A stretch of 64,000 nucleotides of DNA from Haematobia irritans. Its lineage: Eukaryota > Arthropoda > Insecta > Diptera > Muscidae. The position numbers and the translations under genes are program-made. The stretch's first letter is position 1. Every line of letters starts with the position of its first letter. Below, piece after piece: positions 48,701 to 60,790 of this stretch. Below the pieces are notes generated by a model. That model was given only the letters and a program-made list of their open reading frames with translations, had not been told where the DNA came from and did no database searches. The stretch is from positions 310,001 through 374,000 of the forward strand of contig NC_134398.1 of assembly GCF_050003625.1 (NCBI RefSeq). Reading direction: 5' to 3'.

Positions 48701-50162
48701 TTACACCTGGGAAATATGTCGGATATGTTTGTGCTCTGCCAGCCACTGCTGCTGCAGCAGCAGCAACAAACGGTGAAGCTGTTGTGGGTGATGTAAAATC
48801 CGTTGGCCTGTACAGTGGACTTGTTGCGGGTAGTCCGGTCAATGCTGTTGAAGCATTATTCGGCGCATTTCCGTTGGAGAGCGTGGCTGTGGTCAGAGGT
48901 TTAATATCCATTCCTGTAATGCTGGCGTTTGAACTTAAAGCTAAAGGAGAACTGCGGCCTGAATTCATGCCACCACTGCCAGCACTAGAGGAAGCCACTA
49001 CAGCAGCCGCAGATACTGCAGGTGTGAGTGATAATGGCTCTGGAGCATCCGTATTAGGAGTGGAACGAGCAAAGCCAGTACATGTGGCAAATGGAAGTGC
49101 TGCTGCGTTAGCAGCATTTGATCCATCATTAGCTGAGGCTGACGTAACAGTCGATGATGTACTGGCCCCGCCTACTGATGCGGCTGAGCTTGTGGTGGCC
49201 GCAGTTATGTTGTTGTTAATATTGTTGTTATGCAATAAGGCGGCTGCAGCAGCCACTGCTGATCCGGGAGCGGGAATAGCATGCGTAATTGGTTCCAGAC
49301 CTATGCGCATGCGTTTGGCATTTAGGGATTCGTTTTCACAAGCAATGGCTAAAATTTGTTCGGCCTGCACAGATGTTAGATGAGCTGGTGTTGGACGGGT
49401 CTAAAATAAATATTCGGTTGATCAAAAGATTCAATGAGTTCTTCATCTGTAGCATTTACCGTGTTTTCCCAGCCATCTCGAGTCTTCTTATTGCGCCTAC
49501 ACGATTTCAAATAAGTTCGTATGCGTTTGCGGGAGCGGTCGCTAAATTCGGGAAACTGTCGTGCACAGGAGTCAATAATCGCTTGAATTTTTTCCTTTGG
49601 TTGCTTCGAAATCGGTACAATTCGATCCAAATTTTCATCTACGAAAAGGCGTACAAACATCTATTTGAGTGGTGTAGGAAAATTGTTGGTTGGTTATTAT
49701 CATACTTTATGAGTATTTACCATCACGCATACTTACATTGAACGCCTTTAATCGCTCGGGATCATGGGAGTGGGCTAACTTTTCATCAATTTTATCATCC
49801 GAATCATCCTCAGAGCCCTCGTCTTCTTCTTTCTGCCCCGATGAATTTGTTTCATCTTGGGCTTCCATAGGAGATGGATTGCCTTCTCGCGGTACGGGAG
49901 ACAAGGACGAATCCATTTTTGTGGTGGAAGCAGCAGCATTTTGTGCTAAAGCACTCTGATACTGCGCCCAAAGACCTCCAACAATGCTTAAGTCCGGACC
50001 TTCGGCTCCATTACGTGCTGCATTAGAGTTTTGGTAGTTCCACGCTAGGAGCATAAGCTTCAGTTTATCGGCATCCTTCATAATCCCGGCATATGGATCG
50101 ACTTCTGTGTTATTATCAGAAGAGTTAGTTGTATCCGTAGTTGGGGCAGGAGGTATTGCTTC
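45789..50162 (-). CDS. NOL4: NOL4-like nuclear protein, last four exons (5' partial)
   Basis: Exons in transcript order: 50162-49737, 49660-49460, 49400-48686, 46225-45789. All are GT-AG and in frame, giving 592 codons plus stop. The core matches human NOL4/NOL4L strongly: ERLKAFN, then [31 protein letters not shown] and [13 protein letters not shown], then [22 protein letters not shown] and AKRMR, then PTDLSMK, and a C-terminus [20 protein letters not shown]. Fly-specific insertions are Ala-, Asn/Thr- and Gln-rich. Exon 1 of this set has an acceptor at 50163-50164 and no start codon, so upstream exons exist; the NOL4 N-terminal domain was not found to the right within the window. NOL4 is nuclear/nucleolar and neural in vertebrates; its molecular function is poorly known. 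Confidence 0.9.
46226..48685 (-). other. Last NOL4-like intron, 2460 bp, with repeats
   Basis: GT-AG intron. It holds an 'acatatgttt'-rich repeat (about 46700-46900), a family H MITE at 47304, and two adjacent inverted repeats near 46522-46557. No exon is seen within it. Confidence 0.8.
47304..47535. mobile_element. Family H palindromic MITE, TTA duplication
   Basis: 232 bp, AGGTGGGTATTAAGTTCGAG ... CTCGAACTTAATACCCACCT, TTA on both flanks. The inverted ends extend about 40 bases. The TTA duplication and length fit a PIF/Harbinger-type MITE. Other pieces lie at 28835, 29355 and 30496. Confidence 0.8.
49401..49459 (-). other. 59-bp NOL4-like intron whose retention truncates the protein
   Basis: Donor GTAAATG, acceptor TTTTAG. 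The intron is open in the incoming frame for 19 codons. If it is retained, the frame shifts at the next exon and stops at 49376, removing the AKRMR block and the whole C-terminus. Confidence 0.7.
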
Positions 50163-52990
50163 CTACAAAGGACGACAAGGGTTCGTTTTGAAAATTATTG
50201 TGTATGCTTGAGATTTTTAATAAATTTCGTTCGTACTATTGTACATATAAGGAAATACTTCAGTGACTGGGATAGAACCCTTGATCAATATTCACGATTT
50301 TATCGACAGATAAAAATGCCACAGCGTAGATCATCTTTGACAGAAATTACAGGACTATAAAAAACTATTCAAATTTTCAGCTGCCTGGCTTATGCTTATT
50401 CTGAAACCAACCTTTAAGAAGGAACTAGACTAAATTGAGATGGATTATTTTCAGTTGGTGATATACCAAGTTAAGGTAACGTCAAAAGGTCATATACTAT
50501 GTTCTAACTTTATTATTCGCAAAGTATTCCCAGAAGAAATAAATGTTAATTTGTTACGCCCATTTAGGAGAGGTGCGACCAAATATTTCCCACTCGCCAT
50601 AGTCATGTATTATATAAATTTATATATTCTAATTCAACTTATATTCCATTATAATATAGCATATATGTATGAATATATACATAAATGTTACGCTCATATA
50701 TGAACATAGATTTATGTTCATAACATATATGAGGAACAAACTGCATACCCTTCAATACAATAAAATTTTATTGAAAATGCATTCGGAAAAATTTTAGTTG
50801 ATACAAAAAAAGGAATCTATTTTTATTAAATAAAAATACATAAGCACTACAGAACCGCCAACACACCAGACTAACCAACCAACTTACACACATACACGCA
50901 CATTGTCAAAATATATCTCCTCCTGGCAGTAATTTGAGCTCAACTTTTAAAACTATCGTCATTGTCACGGCCTTGGGGTGATGCACTCCTTAGCCATGCA
51001 TCTAACGCCTAAATTCGCGATGGTATCATTGGGTGCCCTGTCACTGTCATCACAGTATTGAGCTTTTCGCTGAATTCGAATAGGCCACCTATTACCCATG
51101 CCGCATTTTAGTGGTCATTGTAGCCTACTAGAACTGACTCAACTTTTGCCACCGACCACCGCGTTAGGATTTCATAAAAAAGGAGAGTCCGTGTCATGTC
51201 GATATGTGTATGGGCATTGTTTAAATTTTGTGGTATATATCATATGTCTAGTCTCCGGGCTAACACAGCTAGCAAATGAACCGTGCATGTACATAAGCAC
51301 ACACCCACACACACTAAACACATATGTAATACATCACGTGAGTGTATAAAACTACCGAATAGTGAATAGTGTCTGTTAGTAGGAAACCCTGCATCGATCT
51401 CTGGATGCAGAAAAAATGATGAAAAAATAACCATTGGATCAAAAAAACAAATGAATACATAACGTACTCCCCGTCCCTACATCTACAATTCCCCGGGGAA
51501 AGCGCAGTGCGCCCGCAATAATTTCCTAGTCACAACACCCTTAAAAGTAGGCTAAATTGTTATATTACTCCAAAGGATGAGAACGCAGGCAGGCCAACAT
51601 GTATGCATTCGTTTTACATAGCCTTCCAGTGCGAGTAGCAGTGGCTTTCCTAAATTGTTTTTATGATTATTTGTCATGTCAACGCTCACTGTTTTGTTTT
51701 TGAGCTTTCTGATTCCATTTTAGGTGTCGTTTTTTATTATTTTCCATCATTTCGTTCCACCAACCAATAATGCCAAACTAACTAAGTATTACAGCATACT
51801 TTGTGGTATTCAATTTATTCGAATTCTCTTGGTGCAATGTGTGAGGTGGGGTGTGCATGCTTCAACACTGCATTTGGTATGAGAGTGTGTGTGGCTGCTG
51901 AGTAAAGGGTATGAGCAGCCTATGCAATTGATTTTGCTGCGGAATACAAACCCACAGTTGGACACAATTATTATCGGTGATAAAGTAGTAATACATAATA
52001 TTGTCCTTTTACTAAGTAGAATCTTGAAATGGTGGATCTTATTACCATTGGGAATATGAGCGAATTACTTTAATGTGTTTAATAGTAGCTCCGCTGAACA
52101 TTTAACACAACCAAACTTGCATTTGTAAAGGAATTTCTCTTAGGCCTACTCGAGTGCACTTGCAGCGCGGCAAGAAGAAATATCATTCCACGCAGAACAA
52201 ACCCAATCACAATTGATAGTGCGAGATTCATATTTGAAGCTGCATTGGTTACGCACAATTTTTATGCTGCTGCAGCTGTTGGGGAAAAATCGCAATTGCG
52301 ACCATATGAGATGAGAAAAAAGACGAAGTAAACCTCCTGGCCATTCATAAGGCACGCACACCTCTACATATACGCACACGTGTAGAGGAGTTTTTATTGA
52401 AACAAACATCAGCACAAACGCACACACGGCATGTAACGTCTACTGTGATATTTTTAAAGGCGGAGCTTTTTTGATCTTTTTGGTGTATGCGTAAAATGCG
52501 AACTCATTTTTTATAGAAAAGGAAAAAAGAAACAAGACAACACAGCGCTGCACATCACAGAAAAGGACAAGAGCCACAAACGGGTTGCAACATAGCATTG
52601 CACCGATGGCACAGTTCAATAACAAAGACTTCACCACCAACACCAACAATTGGGCTATCAACATTCGCATTAACAATGGCACGGGTCCCTCACATTTGAG
52701 GGAGAGATATTATATGGCTTGCTGTTGCAGCAGCATAAGCAGGTTGTATTGGAGCAAATAACAATGCGTTTGTGCCATAAACTTTGTTATAAAAAATGAG
52801 AAATTATAAACAAAAACGACATCACCACGAGGAGTCGCATGTAAAAGAGACCATGGGTTTTTGCGCGAATGCAAATACAAAGCAATCTCCTTCGATTTAG
52901 TACCATACATGCGACGATCAAAACTGAATGCATGTTTCTAACATTGTCACGAGTTATGGTCCAAAACCTGAACGTGAGTCAACGTCCCAA
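50163..52990 (-). other. NOL4-like upstream or intronic DNA, no gene recognised
   Basis: Minus-strand ORFs here (for example 52146-52427 and 52440-52682) lack family features. CA/TG-rich stretches near 51290-51320 and 52370-52430 look like simple repeats. Most likely this is a long NOL4 intron. Confidence 0.4.
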
Positions 52991-53040
52991 GTTAATTTGA
53001 AACATAATCTGAATAATTATATACAGCCCCATATAAACCG

Positions 53041-53604
53041 CCCAGCAAAAAAATTTGGAAGTTCTTCCAAAGGCACAACTTTAAAAGCACTCCCAGAAGA
53101 TGCACTCCCAATGACGTACTTTATTGTAACTACCCAGGAAGTTCTTTTAATTCAATTTTTATAACTTGGTTTTTCCATACTTTTAGTGGGTGGTTTTAAC
53201 TTTTTTCTATAAAATGGGTTAAAAACAGAGTAAGAATTCACAAAATGGTACAAATCATTTAAATTTTGTCGAAAAAAATGCTAAATACAGTCTGAAAAAA
53301 TTGTGCATTTTTGAAAATATTTGAGGTACAACGTCTCCGACAAGCGTTAGAATCCATTAGAAATTATTAAAAATTATTTATTTGACAAAAATATTGCAGA
53401 ATTTTTTAATTTACATCCAAAACATTGAATTCCGATCACACCTAAAGAAGTGATGCAAATTCAGTGCAACGGCTGTTGAAATGGAGGACTTCCGTCCTAT
53501 GACAAGCCCATGTTAAATTCATCGCTTCTGCGTCAATTTTGCGCCACTTCCGGATCCAAAAAGAACATTTTCATTACTTTTTTGGCGACGCTTTTTTTGC
53601 TGGG
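53041..53604. mobile_element. Family E element, CCCAGCAAAAAA ends, CG duplication
   Basis: 564 bp, CCCAGCAAAAAAATTTGG ... GACGCTTTTTTTGCTGGG. The host repeat normally reads 'aaaccgatccccagattt'. Here CG occurs before and after the element, so the empty site is known and the duplication is CG. Confidence 0.85.
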
Positions 53605-54210
53605 CGATCCCCCGATTTGGCTTGCGGAGCCTCTAAGAGAAGCAAATTTCATCCGATCCGGCTGAAATTTGGTACATGGTATAAGTATATCGTCTCTAAC
53701 AACTATGCAAAAGTTGGACCACATCGGTCAATAATTATATATAGCCCCCATATAAACCTATCCCCAGATTTGGCTTGCGGAGCCTCTAAGAGAAATAAAT
53801 TTCATCCGATCCAGCTGAAATTCGGTACATGGTGTTAGTATATGGTCTCTAATGACCATGCAAAAAATGATCCACATCGGTCCATAATAATGTATAGCCC
53901 CCATATAAACCGATCACCAGATTTGACCTCCGGAGGCTCTTTAGTGAAAATGCCATGGGGAAGTGAACTTTCAGATGAAGAAGGCGGAACAATTGCCGTA
54001 ATGAACCTTGGTTGCAAAAATAGATTTGATAAATGGACACGGCGATACGATTATCATTTTTTGGTCTTAGAAATTAGAGGCTTTTTTTCTTAAGTGAAAG
54101 TCACACTGTATGATTATCAAATTACTTAATTTATCAATAAATATTATTTCCTACTGTACGAGTATATAAATCATATTTCAAAGATCTTAACAACAAATAA
54201 TACACTACTA

Positions 54211-54671
54211 CACTCAAATGCAATAATTGGTTGGGTTTCATTAATACAAAGAATGATTTCGTTCATACAACGTATAAGCTGCATCCATACAATGAATAAA
54301 TTTCATTCATACAACGAATAATATTCGTTAATGCAACGAAAAGGCTACGTAATAGTAATGTAATTATTCGTTAATACTACGAAATGTATTCCATAAAGGG
54401 TTTCGTAAATATAACGTAAAATTACGTTGTTATAACGAAATGCTACGTTGGCTGACTTTTAATGAAGAATTTCGTTAATGCAACGAAAAGGCTCCGTAAT
54501 AGCAACGTAATTATTCGTTAATACTACGAAATGTATTCCATAAAGGGTTTCGTAAATATAACGTAAAATTACGTTGTTATAACGAAATGCTACGTTGGCT
54601 GACTTTTAATGAAGAATTTCGTTAATACAACGTAGAAATTCATCGTATTAACGAAACTTTTTTTACCAGTG
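54211..54671. mobile_element. CACT-ended MITE with 147-bp tandem units
   Basis: Ends CACTCAAATG and CAGTG. Both sides carry 'ttcattaatac/gtattaacgaa'. Flanks are TA on both sides. Inside, two units of 147 bp start at 54324 and 54471 with a third beginning at 54618. They differ at only a few bases. Confidence 0.65.
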
Positions 54672-55055
54672 TAGAAGTTTCTAAGCAATCCATGGTTGAG
54701 GGTACATAAGATTCATCCTGGCCGAACTTACGGCCGTATATACTTGTTCTACCTGCCTTAGGTGATCATTTCCTACATCATCGATAGGATTTGTAGTAGA
54801 TTTATACTCTCGGAAATCTACGTGCCTACCAAAGAAGTCATTAGCTATGACTTCTTCCTTTTGTTTTGTTTAAAGAAAGTGTCCTGCCACTTTCTGCCTA
54901 GTTTTAAGTTTTTCCTTCATTACAAAAAGTACCAGACTACTTTCTTCAAATAGTTTTTAAAGTTTTTAAAGTGTAGTGTGGTATATTATAATGTAAGCGT
55001 TTCACTACCGAGTTAATGTTAAAAAAACGTTAATTTTCCTTCTTTTTTACTTGTA

Positions 55056-55421
55056 CTAACAAATTGCAGAACAATTTGCAATTTTGAGGGCCTGCCACAA
55101 ATAGTTAAATATCGACATGACTTTGTTCTGATTCTGAATTCGCATTATTAATTGCGGAAGTTTAATATGTTCACCATCACGACGTTTTTGAAATGCAAAC
55201 CTATTATGTTTTATATTTTTGTGGTTGTCGAATCTATGTGAATCTTCAGTTGTAGGCAACGATATTTTATAACCTAGTTTGTAGATACAATCATAGTAAC
55301 TGTCGGTAGGTGATGGCTGCCGGTATGTTGCCAAATTAAAATCTATTACCTCACATAGCATAACCGAGGCCTCGCTACATCGGCCTTGCTTATTGGATTC
55401 AATAAAAGAGTAAAAGTTCTT
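55056..55421 (-). CDS. Candidate terminal exon, product unknown
   Basis: On the minus strand a strong acceptor (TTTTTTAACTTTATTTCAG) is followed by an open frame of 121 codons. It reads KNFYSFIESNKQGRCSEASV, then a mixed, non-repetitive sequence ending with a stop at 55056. An internal GAG/GTAATA could also act as a donor, making a 24-codon exon in phase 0. It lies about 5 kb upstream of the NOL4-like exons, on the same strand and in a compatible phase. It does not resemble the NOL4 N-terminus I know. It could be an exon of that gene, of another gene, or chance. Confidence 0.3.
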   Translation of the reverse strand, partial: KNFYSFIESNKQGRCSEASVMLCEVIDFNLATYRQPSPTDSYYDCIYKLGYKISLPTTEDSHRFDNHKNIKHNRFAFQKRRDGEHIKLPQLIMRIQNQNKVMSIFNYLWQALKIANCSAIC

Positions 55422-56668
55422 CTGAAATAAAGTTAAAAAATATACATCCTTATTAAGCCAATACAATATATTGAGTCACTTTTAGTTTGGGCGTGAGGAA
55501 AATACGCTACCACCTGAAGATATGATTAAATATAACGGTACGAGGAACGCATTACCGTTTTTAATTTCACTCATTGATGCATGTATAGCGTTTATAGTTG
55601 TGTGTTTGTGTCTTTCTCTGCTGGATTGGTTATGCTCTGTGGGTAGATCTTCACTTTGGTTTGATTCAAGTCTAGCCCCCATTTGAGTTTTCATCTTGCC
55701 TTTGTTTTGGTGTGTATTCCATTTTACACTTATTAACATAATGAGTGGCCACAATGTGAGTTTGAGTGTCCTTTACGGTGGGCTAGTTTGTATGGATGTG
55801 TGTGCAATGATATATTCATGTACTGCTTTAGTAGTAGTTTATGCAGCGCGGAGTTTGTTTGCCAGGCTCATTGCTTTGGAACGATGTAGCCAGTCCTGTC
55901 TGGCCATGGCCACATTAGGAATATTCTGTGCTCTGGCTCTGTATTTTTCTACGGGGTATTCTAATGGTGGTGTTTAAGTGTGCGTTTTCACTTTGCCCCG
56001 GTTGTTGCTGTTGTTTTGTGGCATTGGTAGGTGTTTATTTGTTGTTGGACTTTGATTAATAACCAAACAATAAACTGGAACTGTTAGAGAACTGAATGGT
56101 CGAGCAACCGAATGAATGGATGACAGTGCAAATGAAAGACGCGAATACAATCAAACATCAATGATGATAGTCCTGATATGATTGTTTGCCTCTAGAAAAC
56201 GCGTCCTTAAGAGATTCTCCGACAGAATGAGGCATGCATGGGAAATGGGAATCCATCCATGACAAATGAGGATGAACTCGGGTGAATGTGGAACAACATT
56301 TTTTTTTGTCCTACCGGTATTGTCTGAGGATTGAGTGGTTAGTTTTAAATAAATTGGATTATTTTTTAAAATCCTGCCATTAATATGGCAGCTGAAAAAC
56401 GCCGGATATTCTTAAGTTGCAGTGGAGCGCTCTTCCACAAATCACACTTCAATAGACTACTGTTAAATAGGAATTTTTATTTATTTATTTTATTTTTTTT
56501 TGATTTGTGCCTATTCTCCATTGGATGCGAAGTTATATTCCGCCTTGTTGAACAGGTGCAATTTCCGAGTGGCGGATGTTTGCAATTAGTGGTGGAGGAA
56601 CTCTAAGCAAAGCTATTGCTTGTTCGCTGCTTATACGTACACACGCAAACGTGGCCACTCCAACATAA

Positions 56669-57534
56669 CCCAGCGGTGGAAATCGCTCTTCAAAAGGCTA
56701 TATAAAATGTATTTATTTGCAGAGGCAAGGCATTCATATCCAATATTCATTGATTTTTTACACAGGGTACCATTGCCGACCAAGGGATCCAACTTCAACT
56801 TACAGCATAAAAGCTAATGTAAGGTCATTATATTAAAGCCTTTTAGTACTCATGTAAGGTCATTATAGTAAAGCCTAAAGTGTAATATAATAAGGCCTTA
56901 TATAATGTATACATCTTAATAGGGGTTTATAAAAATGCCTATTTAATGCCTTTTCTATGAAAGCTATTTAAAAGCCTTGTTTACATACCTTATTTAAGGC
57001 CTATTCAAAATTTCATATAGAAATATGAAACTCAAAATTTGCGTAGAGTTTTTTTATTTTATTTTGTAATATATAAAATTGTACTATAAAAAAATAAATC
57101 ACATTCTTCGTAAGAACTGAATTCGTCATTATCATCTGATTTACACTGAAAAAATTAGCAACTTGCTCAACAACTTACGGTTACTTTTTAACTTACGGCA
57201 TAAGGGCTTATCAAAGGTCTCTTAAATAAAAGAAGTGTGCAAATGAGAATATGAGCTGGTTTTTTAAAGCCGTTAAATTTTTGTGGGTCGTTGTCGAAAA
57301 ACTTATAAATTGCCTTACTACATAAAGGCTTTTTAAAGGAGTTTGCTATGAGAATATGAGTTGCTTTTTTAAAATGGTTTTATTTCGCCCCGTTCCAAGA
57401 ACACATTGTTATTCACAATACCAAACAAGGCCTATTAGGAGTTCTTTAAAAATGTGTCTTCGAACTCATGTCCCAGTTCCGTAAATGCTTTAAATCGTAA
57501 GTGCCCTCGATTTACGCCGCTGGGAAACTGACAC
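56669..57534. mobile_element. Family N element, CCCAGCGG ends, AA duplication
   Basis: CCCAGCGGTGGAAATCG ... CGATTTACGCCGCTGGG, 866 bp, AA on both flanks. The inner part contains a tandem of about 43 bp ('aaggtcattatattaaagcc') near 56820-56870 and many 'aaggcctt' runs. No coding frame. Confidence 0.75.
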
Positions 57535-58407
57535 ACGCACACACGAAATCGCCGTTTGCAACGTAAAGCACTCGCAAATTCGTTCAGACTATTATGTGGT
57601 CTAAGCTTTTCCTGTTTGTTTAGCTCTTAGTGGCGTATATTAATTATTACATAGTAACTGCTAATCTGCAAAAGCAACTTACATCTAGTTCCCTTTCTAT
57701 TCCAGATCAAGTTAGATATTAAGTTACAATGTGAAGCCGCGGATATTGAGTCTGACTTCAGATTTGATGATTTGTGTGAAAACTAGGGGTGTCATTCGGG
57801 AAATACCGGGATTTTCAATGATTCAATATAAGTTGGGAAAATGCAACATTCCATTGGCGAAATCGTGTTTATATTTCGTTGCATGATTTAATTTTGACAA
57901 GAATATTTTTTTATTATTCTTTATTCGTCAAGTTTTCCGTTTTGGAGACTTGACTCGATTTTCCACTTTAAGCTCATCCTCCATTTATATAAAATGATGT
58001 AAGTTTATACAAATCAATAAAGCGGTATTGTTTCAACTGGATCCAGACGTATACGAAAGTTTACCAATGGGACTTACTTTCAACTTCCAAATCGACCAAA
58101 TAGCCATAGCTGTATAAACATCCACAATCATACATTACCAGTACTAGGTAAAAGGTCACAGGTAAGACATTTTAGGCACAGGAGAACAGGATAAAGCAGG
58201 CAAGCATGCATATAGATACACATATACCAAATCCCTAATCTATCACCCTAAAAAAAGGAATCACTTTAACCTCGCCAATACAATTGCCTCTACACTTTGG
58301 CAGTCGGCCCGAATGTTGATGCCAGCCTTCAAATTTTAAAACCCTTTTTCATGCAAACACTGCCATACGAGTAGACAAGGGGACCTGATGCTGACTCAAG
58401 GTTCTAG

Positions 58408-58638
58408 TTGCATGGGGAGGAAGACGACAGAAAGCAAATATGTCTTCTTGTTTTGGATGAGGAAGGAGAAGATGTTACTGCAAAATGTGGCACAATTTCA
58501 AAGACTCACACAAGACAGATTTTTGCTGCATTATTTTCCCCAGAAAGGCAACTGGAAGATAGGATAGGTGAAGGTAGTGAAGTAACAGTGAAAATGGTTG
58601 AGGCACTAAGATACTTGTGCCAAGAATATGATTTCTAA
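58408..58638 (+). CDS. Unassigned 76-codon ORF
   Basis: Mixed, hydrophilic sequence (KQICLLVLDEEGEDVTAKCG ... EALRYLCQEYDF) with codon composition unlike the surrounding AT-rich DNA. It is preceded by 'gacgacag', which could be an acceptor at 58431. It might be the last exon of a gene or a transposon ORF fragment. No family is recognised. Confidence 0.25.
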   Translation: MHGEEDDRKQICLLVLDEEGEDVTAKCGTISKTHTRQIFAALFSPERQLEDRIGEGSEVTVKMVEALRYLCQEYDF

Positions 58639-58789
58639 TAAAGATAAACAGAGATTAAATGATTGTCTTGACAATGTCAGCAATAAACTTTTCATTAATG
58701 CTATGAAAAGTGTTGATTATGCCCATTAACAATAATATGCAATTGCTTTGAAATCTGTATAGACTTACAAAGGATGCATAATGCCTACA

Positions 58790-59278
58790 CGGACGAAAAA
58801 GACTGTTTTTCATATGTTTAGATGTAAAAGTTATATGTTTGGAACTCAAATTTTTTAACACAATATTTTTAAGTGCAAGCATATAATGTTCATAAACTAG
58901 TATAACATGTTTGGGACATATATGTTAATATTTTAGAACATATTATGTTTGGGACATAAAATGTTTGTGAATATAATATGCTTAGATGCAAACATATATT
59001 AATTTAGAAATAGTCTAAAAACATATGTGTGTTTAGAAAGAGAGACCTAGAGAGTATGCTGCAAGTAAAGTAATGGAAGTAACCAACTGGCGCCTTAAAA
59101 ATATATCCAAACAAAGAAAATTTCATTAAAATTTTTTCTACCAGTGTATGCCTTAAGGTGAACCATAATATGTTTGAACAATACAAACAATATTGTTTTG
59201 GACCAATCCTAAAAATATATATGCTTGAAACAAAATGTGTTTGAGGGTGTATGAAACATTTTTTTTCATAGTTTCTAC
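58790..59278. repeat. 'acatatgttt'-rich repeat
   Basis: Many copies of 'catatgtttgg/ccaaacatat' in both orientations, like 46700-46900. It ends at the left flank of the hAT-like unit. Confidence 0.5.
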
Positions 59279-59649
59279 CAGGGCTGTGGAGTCGAGCCAA
59301 TTTTACTTGATTCCGACTCCAGCATGTTTCATTAGCCTCGGCTCAGACTCCGGGTTATATAACTAAATCTCACTTTAATAACACTCATTTGTAATTACCA
59401 AAAATGGACTGATATAAATTATCTTATTTATTTTTGTGTATTTTGTGAGCTCTAAAGTTCACATTTGAGGCCAATTACTTAAATTTAAAAGAGAATTGCG
59501 CCATAAATTAGACCTTACATCAATTCTAATTTTCTAATTTTTCTAATTTTAAAGACAAAATCTTTGGAACCGGACATGCTTTTTTCAGTGTCTATCTACA
59601 TATTCAGAGTATATCTACATTTTCAGAGTATGTCTTTGTTATAAAAATG

Positions 59650-60790
59650 TTAACTCTACTCTTTGTGGAAAATTTAAATATTTTCGAAGTGAAACTTTAG
59701 CCTCCGTGGTCATATGAATCTAAATCGGCTGAATGATATATGGCAGCTATATCTAAATCCGAACTGAACTTGACAAATTTGGTATGCATAGCTAGAACGG
59801 TAATACTACTCTTTACAAATTTTAAAGTAAATCGGCGTGAAATTTCGACTTTCGGTGCCTATATGAGTGTAAATTGGGTGAAATATATATATATATATAT
59901 CAACTAAAATTGAATTTTACTCCCTGTGCAAGTAAAACTATAGCCTCTGTGGTCATACGAGTTTAAATCGTGCGAAATATATATGTGGGAGCTACATCTA
60001 ATTCTGCATAGTAAGAATGTTAATTCTACCCCTTGTGCCAAATTTCACGTAATTCAGAGTAAAAAAAAAAATTTTGAGTGTAAATTGAGCAAAAGATATA
60101 TATTGAATTTTACTCCCTGTGCAAGTAAAACTATAGCCTCTGTGGTCATACGAGTTTAAATCAAATTTCACGTAATTCGGAGTAAAAATTTGGCCACTGG
60201 AGTCATATGAGTGTAAATTGAGCAAAAGATATATATTGAATTTTACTCCCTGTGCAAGTAAAACTATAGCCTCTGTGGTCGTGCGAGTTTAAATCGTGCG
60301 AAATATATGTGGGAGCTATATCTAATTCTGATTTCAACCAAATTTAGCATGCATAGTAAGAATGTTAATTCTACCCCTTGTGCCAAATTTCACGTAATTC
60401 GGAGTAAAAATTTGGCCATTGTGGCCATATGAGTGTAAATTGAGCAAAAGATATATATAGAAACTATATCTAATCTGAACCGATTTCAACTAAATTTGAC
60501 ACAATTTACGATACTATCAATTGTACTCCTTGTGAAAAACTCTGACTTTTGGGACCATATAAGTGCAAATCTTGTGAAAGAAATATGTCTAAAACTAGAC
60601 CAATTTTCCCAAAAAAAATGTTAAATTTGAAGTTAAAAACTGCGACCTAGACTTTGATCACAAAAATATGTTCACAGATAGGCAGACGGGCACGGCTAGA
60701 TCGACTCAGGGACCGATCCTGAGCATTATTACCAAAGACAAAATATGTCTATATCGTATCCTTCTAGGTGTTGTATACAAAAGTAGAAGG
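59650..60790. repeat. Muscoid repeat with about 120-bp reiterated phrases
   Basis: Phrases such as 'actccctgtgcaagtaaaac' and 'atagcctctgtggtcat' recur at about 59920, 60110 and 60248. It ends with 'ctagatcgactcagg' near 60700, as in the type 2 muscoid repeat. Confidence 0.6.

Larger units (their letters stand above)
53000..54748 (-). mobile_element. Muscoid interspersed repeat type 2, reversed, twice interrupted
   Basis: The right end is the reverse of 'aacaagtatatacggccg' (as at 43083). It carries the same 'gatttggcttgcggagcctct' and 'gatccggctgaaat' phrases. It is interrupted by a family E element at 53041 and a CACT-ended MITE at 54211. Its other end is missing at about 53000. Confidence 0.65.

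Noticed and set aside
48784..49383. 199-codon plus-strand ORF
   Set aside because: It is antisense to NOL4-like exon 3; the Ala-rich repeats open both strands.
55696..55977. Hydrophobic 93-codon plus-strand ORF resembling a membrane protein
   Set aside because: No start context, splice signals or family motif. TG-rich DNA readily gives hydrophobic frames.
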